DNA of 64,000 nt from Lonicera japonica (lineage: Eukaryota > Streptophyta > Magnoliopsida > Dipsacales > Caprifoliaceae). Every line of letters begins with the position of its first letter. Within the stretch, counting starts at the first letter, position 1. Position numbers and translations under genes: made by a program. Of the stretch, positions 23,901 through 31,824 are shown in pieces. The notes under the pieces are model-generated. The model was not told the DNA's origin, made no database searches, and was given only the letters and a program-made list of their open reading frames with translations. The stretch covers positions 58,145,328 through 58,209,327 of the forward strand of contig CM038464.1 of assembly GCA_021464415.1 (NCBI GenBank), given 5' to 3'.

Positions 23901-26639
23901 AATGCCTTAGCCTTTTCTTATCAATTGATACATCACTTTAATTTTTATTGCAAGACTTTAAAATCAACAACTAAAATCAACCAATCAAATTCTCTTGAAC
24001 AAAGCCTTAGATTCGTAATCACCACATCGTCTTTCAGACTATCCTTGTGGTTCGACACTTGGACTTACCAAGTATTATAACTTGACGACCTACACTTGGG
24101 TTCCCAAGCACGGAAGTATTTTCGGGCGCGTCAGTAGCGGAAAAATCTGTTGTTTGCGGTTCTGTGATTGGAATTGTACCATTGATTGGAGGGGTGGGAG
24201 GTTGGGTATTATTTGGTTTTAATTCCTCAAGCTTTTTCATAAGCAGGTCAAATTTTGTGTCAAGCTTTGTGTCAAATTCCAATGTAAGATTTGCAAAATT
24301 CTCTTCAAGGACTTTATTGAGCTCTTCATGTGTAACGTACTTGCCTGGCATTGTCTTCGAATAAAGATGAAAAAAGAAATTTGTTGTTTTGCAGGAACGA
24401 AAACAGAGGATGGAGGGTAGATCGCTCTTCGATGAGAATCGAAAAGGTTTCGCTCTGATACCACTTGATTAAGAACCACAATTAGAAGAAAAAAAGAATA
24501 TTAAGAAGAAAGGGTTAGAGAAGAGAGGAATAAGAGGTTGCAGGAAAATATTGATAAATTGTATTGAATCAAAAGATACCAAAGACAGATAATACGAAAC
24601 CTAAATATAAATAGCCTGAACTAGAAAATAAGGAAATAGCAAAATTACTAAAAACTGGAAACTAATTAAAATAGGAAACTAAGCCAGCTAAACCCAATTC
24701 TTAAAAAAAATGAGACTTCTGATATAAACAAATAAACCTCCTAATGCAATAGGGAGTCGATGTCCTACATCATATATCCTCTAATTATACATATATTTTT
24801 CTTTAAAATAAACATGCAAGTCCGAGGTAAAGTCTAATGACCCTTTGATGCATAAAATTGCAAGTTCCTACAATCGATGAAGTGTACAAGATACAGCAAA
24901 AACATCAACAATCCAAGGCGGTGCTTAGTCTGGTATGTGAAGAAATATCAAATCTAGATATGAATTTTTTTGAGAAAGTTGGAGTTTATAAATCCATTTT
25001 CAAGGCCATTAAGTATGGGATTGAAGAGGTGGTCGAAGAGGTCTTAAAATGTCACCCTTATATCTTCCGTTACGAAGATAGGAAAAAAAGAAGCATCTTA
25101 TCGTATGCAGTTTCGGAACGTCAAGAAAATATTTTCAGAATTTTGATTGAGAACAAAAGGAACCATATACTGGCTTCGATTAAGGACCGAAACAAGAATA
25201 ATTTGTTACAGCAAGCTGCAATATTGCCATCATCAGAACAACTCGATAAAAAAGTTACTGGAGCGGCTTTACAGATGCAACGAGAGTTACAGTGGTTTGA
25301 GGTACGAAAATACTTAATTTTATATTTTTTCTTGGGGTTTCATTTTGTTATATAATTTGAAAATTCCCAAACGAGAAACTTTATTAAAATGAGAAAAAAT
25401 GTAGACATTTCATGTAGCATTAAACTCATAAAACAAGTGGGACCTAATTTAATCACAAATTTATTCAAAATTATAAAAGAATAATTTTTTATCAGTCATT
25501 AAAATTAAATTATGTACCATCATATTGAAGTCACATGCTCATTTTCATTAAAACTTTAGATACAGTTGCAATATAATGGTTCAATATTTACAGTTGAAGA
25601 GAGTTAAATATTTGTTGTATGTGTTTGTTCGGACAAATTCAAAATTGAGATTATTCAAGGGCTTTACCTATAAATCACCATTTTATCGTGGTGGTATTAC
25701 CCTAGCGTATCTTGAAAAGAAAAAATTCTTACCCACATTTCTTATCACTTCACTTATTTTTACTAGGCCCAATATTAAGTAGGTTGTATCTTGTGAAGGT
25801 ACAACTCATGTAATTGGTAGGAATTAATATACCCGATAATTATGACATTGCTCTTATAACTTCATATTGTTATGTTGGCTTATCAATTAAATGCTGTCCC
25901 AAAGTTCTATCAATTAGAAATACAATTAATTAATTTTTAAACTAAGCTTCATACAATCTGGTTAAAAAAATAATAAATTTTGTTTTTCTCTCTGTAAATT
26001 TTTTGTTTAAATTTAGTTATAATATTCAATCTTTATGATTCTCTTTGACAATATTTTATTTGTATGCAGGAGGTGAAAAAGATAGTGCAACCTAGACACA
26101 AACTTAAGACAAACAAAGATGGAAAATCTCCCAAAAGTTTATTTACGGATCAACACAAAGGTTTAGTTGAAAAAGGGGAGAAATGGGCCAAGGACACTGC
26201 AAAATCTTGTAGTGTCGTGGCTGCACTCATTACTACCATAACGTTTGAGGCAGCACTTGAAGTTCCGGGTGGTATCAAAAGCCAAGGAGAAGCATTTATT
26301 CGTCGCACTTTATTCAACATCTATGTAATATCAGACACTTTGTCGTTGTTCTCATCCACCATTGCTGTTCTAGTGTTCCTTGGAATCCTCACATCTCGGT
26401 ACAGAGAACAAGACTTCCTCAAATCCTTGCCCAGAAAATTGATGATCGGCCTTGGGAGCTTGTTTTTCTCCATAGCAACCATGATGATAGTCTTTGCCAC
26501 TATTTTGGTTATTATGCTCTTAGATAAATGGGGTACGATTTCATTTCCACTTGTTTTGCTCGCCGGTGGTCCAGTTATTCTTTACGCCGTATTTCAATTT
26601 CCTCTGCTCCTTGAGATCTTCGTGTCCATATGGAATTAG
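11675..26639 (+). CDS. Ankyrin-repeat / PGG-domain membrane protein gene (ITN1/ACD6-like family)
   Basis: Seven exons can be proposed: 11675-11962 (frameshifted), about 12738-13255, 13364-13510, 14812-14910, 16409-16453, 24865-25301 and 26070-26639. Introns 2-5 are phase 1 and the last is phase 0; all have GT and AG. Exons 2-7 read about 600 residues without a stop: N-terminal ankyrin repeats, a linker, a second ankyrin-like block, then a PGG domain with about four membrane helices. Family members sit in membranes and act in stress and defence signalling (ACD6, ITN1); that role is inherited knowledge. No in-frame ATG precedes 12820 in exon 2, so the start is uncertain. The fifth intron is 8.4 kb because a 7.5-kb retrotransposon is inserted in it. 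Confidence 0.8.
11963..12737. other. Putative intron 1
   Basis: AT-rich, without coding signal. It lies between the candidate donor at 11963 and a candidate acceptor AG at 12736-12737. The phase of that acceptor does not agree with the donor unless a small additional exon or another site is used, so the boundary is tentative. Confidence 0.4.
12738..13255 (+). CDS. ANK/PGG exon 2: ankyrin repeats
   Basis: The exon encodes about 172 residues. Ankyrin consensus pieces are visible: [20 protein letters not shown], then [19 protein letters not shown], then a third block around [14 protein letters not shown]. The first in-frame ATG is at 12820 (in AMNDGNW); the conserved part extends upstream of it, so the true start is probably in an earlier exon. 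The donor is at 13256 (GTGAGT) with the exon ending after the first base of a codon. Confidence 0.8.
13364..13510 (+). CDS. ANK/PGG exon 3
   Basis: Starts after TTTTTTTTTAACAG and joins in phase to exon 2, giving [14 protein letters not shown] followed by [10 protein letters not shown], a conserved linker in this family. It ends at 13510 before GTAAGT. The length of 147 bases keeps phase 1 for the next junction. Confidence 0.8.
13511..16408. other. Introns 3 and 4, transposon-like filler
   Basis: Intron 3 (13511-14811) holds a run of repeated GTGACGAAA / TTTGTCACTA motifs between about 13600 and 14450, suggestive of a decayed non-autonomous DNA transposon, but no clear ends. Intron 4 (14911-16408) is AT-rich with no recognisable gene. 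Neither contains an alternative exon that I can support. Confidence 0.45.
14812..14910 (+). CDS. ANK/PGG exon 4
   Basis: Acceptor TTCTGTTAAG and donor GTATAT bracket 99 bases encoding [19 protein letters not shown] and a short acidic linker. The joined codon at the left is TGT (Cys), giving YFCIPV, which fits the family pattern. The phase is kept at both ends. Confidence 0.72.
16409..16453 (+). CDS. ANK/PGG exon 5 (45-base mini-exon)
   Basis: Fifteen codons between CATTTGCAG and GTAAGAA, reading [15 protein letters not shown]. The residues match the family linker before the second ankyrin-like block, and the phase joins exon 4 to exon 6 exactly: the split codon G + TT gives Val in VPTIDEV. 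The exon is now 8.4 kb away from the next one. Confidence 0.75.
16454..17287. other. Left part of intron 5
   Basis: AT-rich intron sequence with no coding signal. It ends with TATAT (17288-17292), one copy of the target duplication of gypsy element 2. Confidence 0.6.
17293..17599 (-). repeat. 3' LTR of gypsy element 2
   Basis: 307 bp, matching 24466-24772 except for about four substitutions. The integrase reading frame runs through the purine tract and ends inside this LTR at 17569. Confidence 0.93.
17569..18684 (-). pseudogene. pol of gypsy 2: integrase
   Basis: The frame continues the RT frame across a TGA at 18682. Visible elements are the zinc-binding end CMVCQRSKG, the DDE core ([14 protein letters not shown], then ITSDRDTKF, then a Glu after HPQTDGQT), and a long C-terminal tail with [14 protein letters not shown]. 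The frame ends 31 bases inside the LTR. Integrase inserts element cDNA into the genome. The core residues look intact; only the upstream stop separates it from the rest of pol. Confidence 0.88.
17600..17614 (-). other. Polypurine tract of gypsy 2
   Basis: On the minus strand AAAGAAGGAGGGAT lies next to the 3' LTR. The integrase frame passes through it, so the tract also encodes protein residues (KEGGI). Confidence 0.8.
18685..19938 (-). pseudogene. pol of gypsy 2: reverse transcriptase and RNase H
   Basis: The block from [13 protein letters not shown] through [14 protein letters not shown] to the catalytic YFDDILIF is intact, followed by the connection and an RNase H domain with IDCDAS, then YELEL, then VADALSR. 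It is in the same frame as the upstream protease/RT part, separated by a TGA at 19936 that probably replaced an Arg codon. Confidence 0.88.
19939..20565 (-). pseudogene. pol of gypsy 2: protease C-terminus to RT fingers
   Basis: The frame covers the end of the retropepsin domain ([11 protein letters not shown]), a spacer and the first RT blocks ([13 protein letters not shown], then [11 protein letters not shown]). CIDCRALN differs from the usual CIDYRALN by Tyr to Cys. It overlaps the previous frame by four bases, so a frameshift lies in the protease region. Confidence 0.82.
20562..21973 (-). pseudogene. gag-protease part of gypsy 2
   Basis: Two stretches of one frame are split by a stop at 21531. 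The first (from 21974) has RRWW-type Gag with a glutamine run and [12 protein letters not shown]...[14 protein letters not shown], a retrotransposon Gag core. The second is proline-rich, has a CCHC-like knuckle [14 protein letters not shown], and leads into the protease. The expected catalytic D-S/T-G triad reads DSE in [12 protein letters not shown], so the active-site glycine is changed. Confidence 0.85.
22194..24133 (+). mobile_element. Solo LTR (Athila/Tat-like) nested in gypsy 2
   Basis: The 1940-bp segment starts TGATAAACGC and ends GGGCGCGTCA. It is flanked by GTAGC on both sides (22189-22193 and 24134-24138) and interrupts the gag of gypsy 2. It has no internal direct repeats of its ends, no coding capacity and a TG...CA border, which together indicate a single LTR left by recombination. 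The last 120 bases (GGTTCGACACTTGGACTTACC...GACGACCTACACTTGGG) resemble the ends of long Athila/Tat LTRs as I remember them. It also holds six near-palindromes at about 22450-22605 and a roughly 110-bp tandem duplication at about 23660-23800. An unusual non-autonomous element without LTRs is the alternative. Confidence 0.72.
22450..22606. repeat. Six near-palindromic CTGATCGATCAGAG motifs
   Basis: Three pairs of 14-base near-palindromes centred on TGATCGATCA occur within the solo LTR, spaced by CCACCTTTT-type linkers. Two have an altered centre (GATCAATC, GATTGATC). Each could form a small cruciform. A related pair, CATGATCGATCATGG, is in both LTRs of the copia element at 29156-34229. Confidence 0.8.
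24139..24465 (-). pseudogene. Gag N-terminus and leader of gypsy 2
   Basis: On the minus strand the leader follows the primer site and an ATG at 24351 opens a Gag N-terminus with an alternating LDTKFD-type coiled region and a proline-rich stretch. The natural reading stops being Gag at the solo LTR insertion (24133). A stop codon just past the insertion point on the other side shows further decay. Confidence 0.7.
24452..24463 (-). other. Primer-binding site, tRNA-iMet, gypsy 2
   Basis: On the minus strand TGGTATCAGAGC begins two bases after the 5' LTR, complementary to initiator methionine tRNA. It confirms the minus orientation. Confidence 0.92.
24466..24772 (-). repeat. 5' LTR of gypsy element 2
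   Basis: 307 bp, near-identical to 17293-17599. On the plus strand it begins TGATTAAGAACC and ends CTACATCA, followed by TATAT. Confidence 0.93.
24865..25301 (+). CDS. ANK/PGG exon 6: second ankyrin-like block
   Basis: Acceptor TTGCAAG; the split codon joins exon 5 as Val. It encodes [14 protein letters not shown], an ankyrin-like unit ([34 protein letters not shown]), and the strongly conserved [14 protein letters not shown] that precedes PGG domains. The donor is GTACGA. No frame damage is visible, although a retrotransposon ends only 93 bases upstream. Confidence 0.85.
25302..26069. other. Last intron of the ANK/PGG gene
   Basis: AT-rich, 768 bases, GTACGA to TGCAG, phase 0. No other feature is visible. 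Confidence 0.7.
26070..26639 (+). CDS. ANK/PGG exon 7: PGG domain
   Basis: The 189 codons begin EVKKIVQP, join in frame to WFE of exon 6 and end at TAG 26637-26639. The PGG domain starts at [16 protein letters not shown] and carries the name-giving VPGG, the ISD and LTSRY...DFLKSLP motifs and about four hydrophobic helices. It is full length for the family. Members are thought to sit in the plasma or endoplasmic reticulum membrane. In this exon I see no disabling change. Confidence 0.9.
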   Translation, partial: EVKKIVQPRHKLKTNKDGKSPKSLFTDQHKGLVEKGEKWAKDTAKSCSVVAALITTITFEAALEVPGGIKSQGEAFIRRTLFNIYVISDTLSLFSSTIAVLVFLGILTSRYREQDFLKSLPRKLMIGLGSLFFSIATMMIVFATILVIMLLDKWGTISFPLVLLAGGPVILYAVFQFPLLLEIFVSIWN

Positions 26640-27384
26640 CACTTTTCGTCGGCCAAAAGGAAATAATTTTTTTGCCATTTGGCGATTGTGAAGTTTATTT
26701 TCATTGACGTGAGGAGATTGGTTAGTTAATTTGTAGAATGATGTTTTTAATTGATGAAAAAAATAGATTTTGAAAAAAGGTCAACTCCATATAAAGAAAG
26801 ATGGGTCGCAGTTATGGGGCTCTCTCGACAGAAGCTAGGCGTGTTTCAGGCGTCATCAAGTCCCGGAGTTATGGCTGATGTAGCGAAAGTTGTTGCGCGT
26901 TAGCACATCTGTTTTCTTCCTCATTATCACCTTACAAATAAGATAGAAATGGCTTTTCTTGTTTTCTTTTCTTTCTTTTGCTGTACTTTTCAAAACAAAA
27001 TATATGGAGAGACGGGTTAAAGAAAGTGATGATGTCTTTATTTCACATTTGTGAGCAATTTTACATAAAGTCAAATAAATAGTGAGATAGGTGCTAGTTT
27101 TATATTGACTAGCCTCATAATATGCACATGTGCGGGCGTTTTATAATGTTTATTTTATAGTAATATGATATATACTTATATTTTTTTTAATTTTTTTTTA
27201 AAAAAGAGTTTGAGAAGTTAGGATGTTCTTTTAGAAAATTATTTCAAAAAAAATGAATAACTCTAGTAGGTTTATTTCTTTCCAAATTTTTTAGGCCCAT
27301 TGCGGCTTGTTTAAAAGAAAGATACTTATTAGATCTTTCTTTTAAAACAAAAAAGGGTAGACAAGGTTTAAATTATCCCGTAGT
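26640..27384. other. 3' flank of the ANK/PGG gene
   Basis: Mostly AT-rich. From about 27240 a stretch with TAGTAGGTTT...TTTTTTAGGCCCATTGCGGCTTG is repeated again near 27590-27650, a small internal duplication within copy B of the larger repeat. No gene is recognisable. Confidence 0.45.
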
Positions 27385-28175
27385 AAATATATTTATCTTA
27401 ACATTCTTGAGTAAATTAAATATGTTGTACGGGCAAATGTTCATCTCTACAAGGCAGCTCCGCCATTGCAAACACTCCAAACACATATGTTGCAACTAAG
27501 GATGAACAATTTGTTGAAAATAATTATGAATACATAATTCTGTAGGATATCTTAGTATGCCCTTTCTTTCCAAAAAAAATAAAATAAAAAAAATGACTCT
27601 ATTAAGTTTTCTTTTCAAATTTTTTTAGCCTCGTTGCGACTTGTTTCTTCTTTTCCAAAAGAGTTTTTTTTTTCTTTTCTTTTCTTTTTACCTCATAACG
27701 GACCCTTTTGTTATAGGTAATATAAAATTACTATACTAATAAGATGGTTAATTTCGTGGTTTTGTGAAAATTAAAACGGGATGACTACCTTTTTAAAGAC
27801 AATTATAAACCCAAAAACAATTTGGTAAGCTTCGGCGGTGAAATTGGGGAAGACGAAGGGAGGAATAGGGAGAGAGGTTTTCCTTTCTTTTGACTTTAAA
27901 TATCCAAATTGTCCTTGCACATCTAGTTTTGGATGATTGTGGGCCATGGAGCAAACTTTGGAGTTGTTTGGCCCAAAAAAAATAAAATATCAACAAAGGT
28001 CGTGAGACAAAGGGTAAACTTTAAGGGTCTAATGCTATAATTATCCTCTTCCTGATGAAAAAATAAAATAAAATGGCTAACCAAGCAAAAAAAAGGAAAG
28101 TATACCATTAGTTTTGACGAAAAAAATGTATAATATGTAAAATGGAAAAAATGGTCAAATGTGTTGTACGTATAT
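27385..28175. repeat. Duplicated flank, copy B
   Basis: This matches copy A (about 145-970). It lies between the 3' end of the ANK/PGG gene and an EC1-like pseudogene. If copy A arose with it, another ANK/PGG paralogue probably lies just before this window; that is inference. Confidence 0.6.
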
Positions 28176-28865
28176 TCCGGTAGTTAACTCAAGACTCTAA
28201 TTTAAAATAAGGAAATTTCAAGGTCTCAGAAAAATGCTCAAATTCATGTTTTCTTGACGAATCGACTTGAATTGCTACATTGTAAATTTGACATATAATT
28301 ACTACAACCAAATACATTTAATTAAAAAATATTGTAATCAAACTATTTAAAAATGGCCCAATTTGTAATTTTTAGAACAACCAAACGGGCCGTATTTAGT
28401 AATACATATTCACCGGTTAAATATTTTTAGCAACTTAGGGTTCTTCACCAGTCGAATACATTTTGTGTACTATTTGAGTATCTTCCAGTAAAAATGGCTT
28501 ATTCAATTTTTGCACAAAATATTGCACCACTCAAATGAGCGGGTGGCGCCAGATATTTCATGTGTTGTTTAGCTTTCTTTTTATCCGCCCCTAGTGCAAC
28601 AACATTTTGTATAAAAAAATTGTGCGAAATTTAGTTAATTAACTTATAAGTTAATCTAGCACTGCTCATCTTCCTTTATTCTTCAATATTACGATCCACT
28701 ACTGAGACATTACTCTTATGAAATACCAGTTTAATTTCAGAAACCCTCCATCTTCTTCTATGCCTTTTGGTTAAATTAAAACCATCATCAACATTCTATA
28801 AATTAGTAAATTAAAAATCCTGATCTCATTCCTCAATCTCACCCTCCATAGCCGGGCTATCAACT
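28176..28865. other. Intergenic stretch, nothing recognised
   Basis: AT-rich sequence without a coding signal or clear repeat ends. It should contain the former promoter of the EC1-like pseudogene. Confidence 0.4.
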
Positions 28866-29155
28866 ATGCTCTTCTCTATCTCATGCTCACTTTATTCAAG
28901 ACCCACTCGAGGGACCTACCTTAACTAGGCGTCGAATCAAATGGTGGCGCACCAACCAATTGCTGGGGCGCTCTTACGATATAGCACAAATGAGATAATT
29001 GTTTTCTTCATTAATAATGTTACACATGAAATTGGGACTCCTTCATGCAATGCAATTAAAATTATTACCCACAATTGTTGGCCTGCGTTGTTAAGAAGAC
29101 TGCCCTTGGCTTTACGTCCGACGAATATAATCTGCTGCGAGGATAATGTGATAAG
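28866..29155 (+). pseudogene. EC1-like (egg-cell-secreted) pseudogene, 5' part
   Basis: Reading across frames, the segment follows the EC1 pattern of the intact gene at 37047: AATTGCTGGGGC (Asn-Cys-Trp-Gly), then TNEIIVFFIN, then HNCWPALL, then LGFTSDE, LLRG, CD. It needs at least two frame changes and shows TAA where EC1 proteins have Tyr in RGYCD. A copia element is inserted directly after the CD codons at 29155. The 3' remainder resumes at 34235. It cannot make an EC1 peptide. Confidence 0.75.
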
Positions 29156-29588
29156 TGTTGCGCCAAACCGCTCACAACCGAGCACGACACAACTGGGAGG
29201 GATCTCACAAGCTCACTTGGTTTACCCGAAAGAAGAACCGACACAAAAAGGCACACCCACAATAGAGAAATAAGAAATAAAGGAACAATTGCGCAAGACA
29301 AGGTTTTACCGTGGTGTCGGCGTAAAAGCCACTAATCCACTCAGATGATAGCTTCTATTGATAATTGGAACAAAGAGTGATTACAAGCACACAAGAAAAA
29401 ATTTTCTCACAAAATTTAGCTCTCAACTAAATTATAGGCAAAAAACAAGTTGGTGCACAAAATGAGCCAAAAGCAACACTTAAAGGAAATTTGCCTTGGA
29501 CCATGATCGATCATGGGCAACCCATGATCGATCATGGTGCCCACTGCCTCAATTTCCACTTTTTCCAAATGTGAGCCAAAAACCCACA
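29156..29588 (-). repeat. 3' LTR of copia element 1
   Basis: 433 bp, from TGTTGCGCC to ACCCACA on the plus strand. It contains a pair of CATGATCGATCATGG palindromes at about 29502-29537. Confidence 0.95.
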
Positions 29589-29604
29589 AATCTCCACCTT
29601 GGCG
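29589..29604 (-). other. Polypurine tract of copia 1
   Basis: On the minus strand CCAAGGTGGAGATT directly precedes the LTR, a common plant copia tract. Confidence 0.82.
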
Positions 29605-29717
29605 AACCATGCAGCTATCCTGTCCAGCAAATTGCACACCTCACTCCCACTGTTCCTCTATCAATACTGCTATAGCATCACACCTGGCCCCGAAGAGCCT
29701 TCACCCCCGAACGGGTC

Positions 29718-31166
29718 TTAACACCGAAGAATTTTAACCAAAGTTGAGCAATGCTCAAACTTGGTTGTCGGTACCACCTTCGTCATCATATCTGCGGGAT
29801 TATTCTTGGTGCCAATTTTCTTCAAAATTACTTCACCACTCTCGATAATCTCCCGTATAAAATGAAACCGAACATCGATGTGCTTCGTCCGTCCGTGATG
29901 AACTTGGTTCTTGGCCAAATGAATAGCACTCTGGCTATCACAATGTATATCGACATTCTCCTGAACCATCCCCAAATCCCCTATCAAACCCCGAAGCCAC
30001 AATGCTTCCTTGACTGCCTCTGTTGCTGCAATGTACTCTGCTTCCGTAGTAGACAACGCCACTACACCTTGCAACATCGACCTCCAGCTAATCGGACCAC
30101 AACTAAATGTGAAAACATACCCCGTGGTCGATCGTCGCTTGTCAAGATCCCCAGCATAGTCCGAATCAACATACCCGCAAATAATAGACCCCTCGGTTCT
30201 CTGGTACACCAACCCTTTATTCTTCGTCCCTTGTAGATACCGCAAAATCCACTTAACGGCATTACAATGCTGTTTTCCCGGATTTGCCATAAATCTACTA
30301 ACAATGCTCACTGCCTGAGCAATATCCGGTCGAGTACACACCATGGCATACATCAAGCTTCCTACTGCACTAGCATACGGAACTTGAGCCATATACTACA
30401 CCTCTTCATCTGTTTCTGGAGCCATAGTTGCCGAGAGCTTGAAGTGAGGAGCCAATGGGACACTCACAGGCTTTGAGTCCTGCATCCCAAACCGGACTAC
30501 CACTTTCTCTAGATATTGCCTCTGAGTGAGGCACAATCTTCCCTTCTTTCTCTCCCTTACTATCTCCATTCCCAGAATCTTCTTAGCTCCACCCAAGTCC
30601 TTCATCTCAAACTCGAGACTCAACTGAGCCTTCACCGTGTTGATATCAAACATACTCGATGAACAAATAAGCATATCATCAACATATAAGAGTAAGTAGA
30701 TAAACGAATCCCCCTTGAGTTTCTTGAAATAAACGCAATGATCAAAATCACTCCGCTTGAATTTCCGAGCAATCATGAATGTGTCAAACTTCTTGTACCA
30801 TTGTCTAAGCGATTGCTTCAACCCATACAAGGACTTCTTCAGTTTACAAACACAATCTTCCTTGCCAACAACCTTGAACCCCTCCGGTTGAGATATATAA
30901 ATCTCCTCCTCTAGATCCCCATGCAAGAACGCCGTCTTGACGTCGAGTTGTTCAAGCTCTAAGTCAAACTGCGATACCATAGCTAATAGCACTCTAATGG
31001 AAGTGTGTTTTACTACCGGAGAGAAGACTTCATTATAATCCACCCCTTCCCTCTGTGCAAATCCCTTAGGTACCAACCTTGCTTTATACCGAACATCCGA
31101 ATCTAGAACCCCATCTTTCTTGGCAAACACCCATTTGCACCCAATTGACTTTTTCCCCTTTGGCAA
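29718..31166 (-). pseudogene. pol of copia 1: RT and RNase H
   Basis: One frame interrupted by a TAG at about 30393-30398. RT has KARLVPKGFAQREGVDY, then LDVKTAFLHGDL, then the intact YVDD box in LLLYVDDMLICSS. RNase H has PYASAVGSLMYAMVCTRPDI, GYVDSDYAGD and the end AEYIAATEA...HIDVRFHFIRE. The catalytic residues are kept. Only the one stop separates the two enzymes. Confidence 0.88.
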
Positions 31167-31824
31167 CTTGCAAAGATCTCAGGTTTCATTCTTGTGAAGA
31201 GAATCCATCTCCTCACCCATGGCCGCCTTCCATTCATCACAATGACTATTCGCCACTGCCTCCCGATAAGAAGTCGGTTCATCGCCATAAACCACCAATA
31301 CATATGCCACACTATCTTCATAGCCAAAGACGGTACCTCTCGTTGTTGTTGACTAGACCCCTCAATAGGAATCTCCCCATTCTCCGAATCACTATCGGAA
31401 GAATCAACCGGATTAGTCACTTCCGATTGCACCGGAATAGTCACCATTGGCGTAGTAACTTCCGTTTGCACCACTCCTCTCTTCTCACTCTCATCGAGAG
31501 CCTTTACATTTTCTCCGTAGGCATCTTGAGCAAAGAAGCCTCATCAAATGTAACATCTCTGCTAACGATCATTTTCTTGTCTTAAAGACACCATAACTTG
31601 TATCCCTTGACTCCAAATCTTGAACCCATAAAGATCGCCTTTCGGGCTCTTGGATCAATCTTATCTTCACGGACGTGATAATAAGCCGGACACCCAAATA
31701 TGTGTAATGAATCGTAACTTGCATGAGATCCTGTCCAAACCTCCATAGGGGTTTTGTAATCGACCCCTGAAGATGGCAACATGTTAACAATGTAGCTCGC
31801 ATAGGATAAGGCCTCCGCCCAATA
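31167..31824 (-). pseudogene. pol of copia 1: integrase C-terminus and linker (broken)
   Basis: The frame of gag-integrase continues past the TAG at 31825 with YWAEALSYA...MEVWTGS and FGCPAYYHV. A second stop lies near 31582 in the GYKLW block, followed by KKMIVSRDVTFDE. A shift of frame occurs near 31510. The linker before RT is rich in Ser, Asp and Glu, as is usual. Confidence 0.78.

Larger units (their letters stand above)
17293..24772 (-). mobile_element. Ty3/gypsy element 2 inserted in an intron
   Basis: The element is 7480 bp with 307-bp LTRs at both ends, TGAT...CTACATCA, and a perfect TATAT duplication (17288-17292 and 24773-24777). The coding order on the minus strand is gag, protease, RT, RNase H, integrase, which is gypsy order. 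The two LTRs differ at four positions that I can see (about 1.3%). The element is split by a nested 1.94-kb insertion at 22194-24133. Its pol frame is unshifted and broken mainly by two TGA codons. The integrase style and short LTRs suggest a chromovirus relative (CRM/Reina/Galadriel group), but I saw no clear chromodomain. It lies antisense to the host gene. Confidence 0.95.

Noticed and set aside
28937..29301. Minus-strand frames over the copia LTR and EC1-like region
   Set aside because: The plus strand shows the EC1 pattern; the minus frames cross the insertion junction and resemble nothing.
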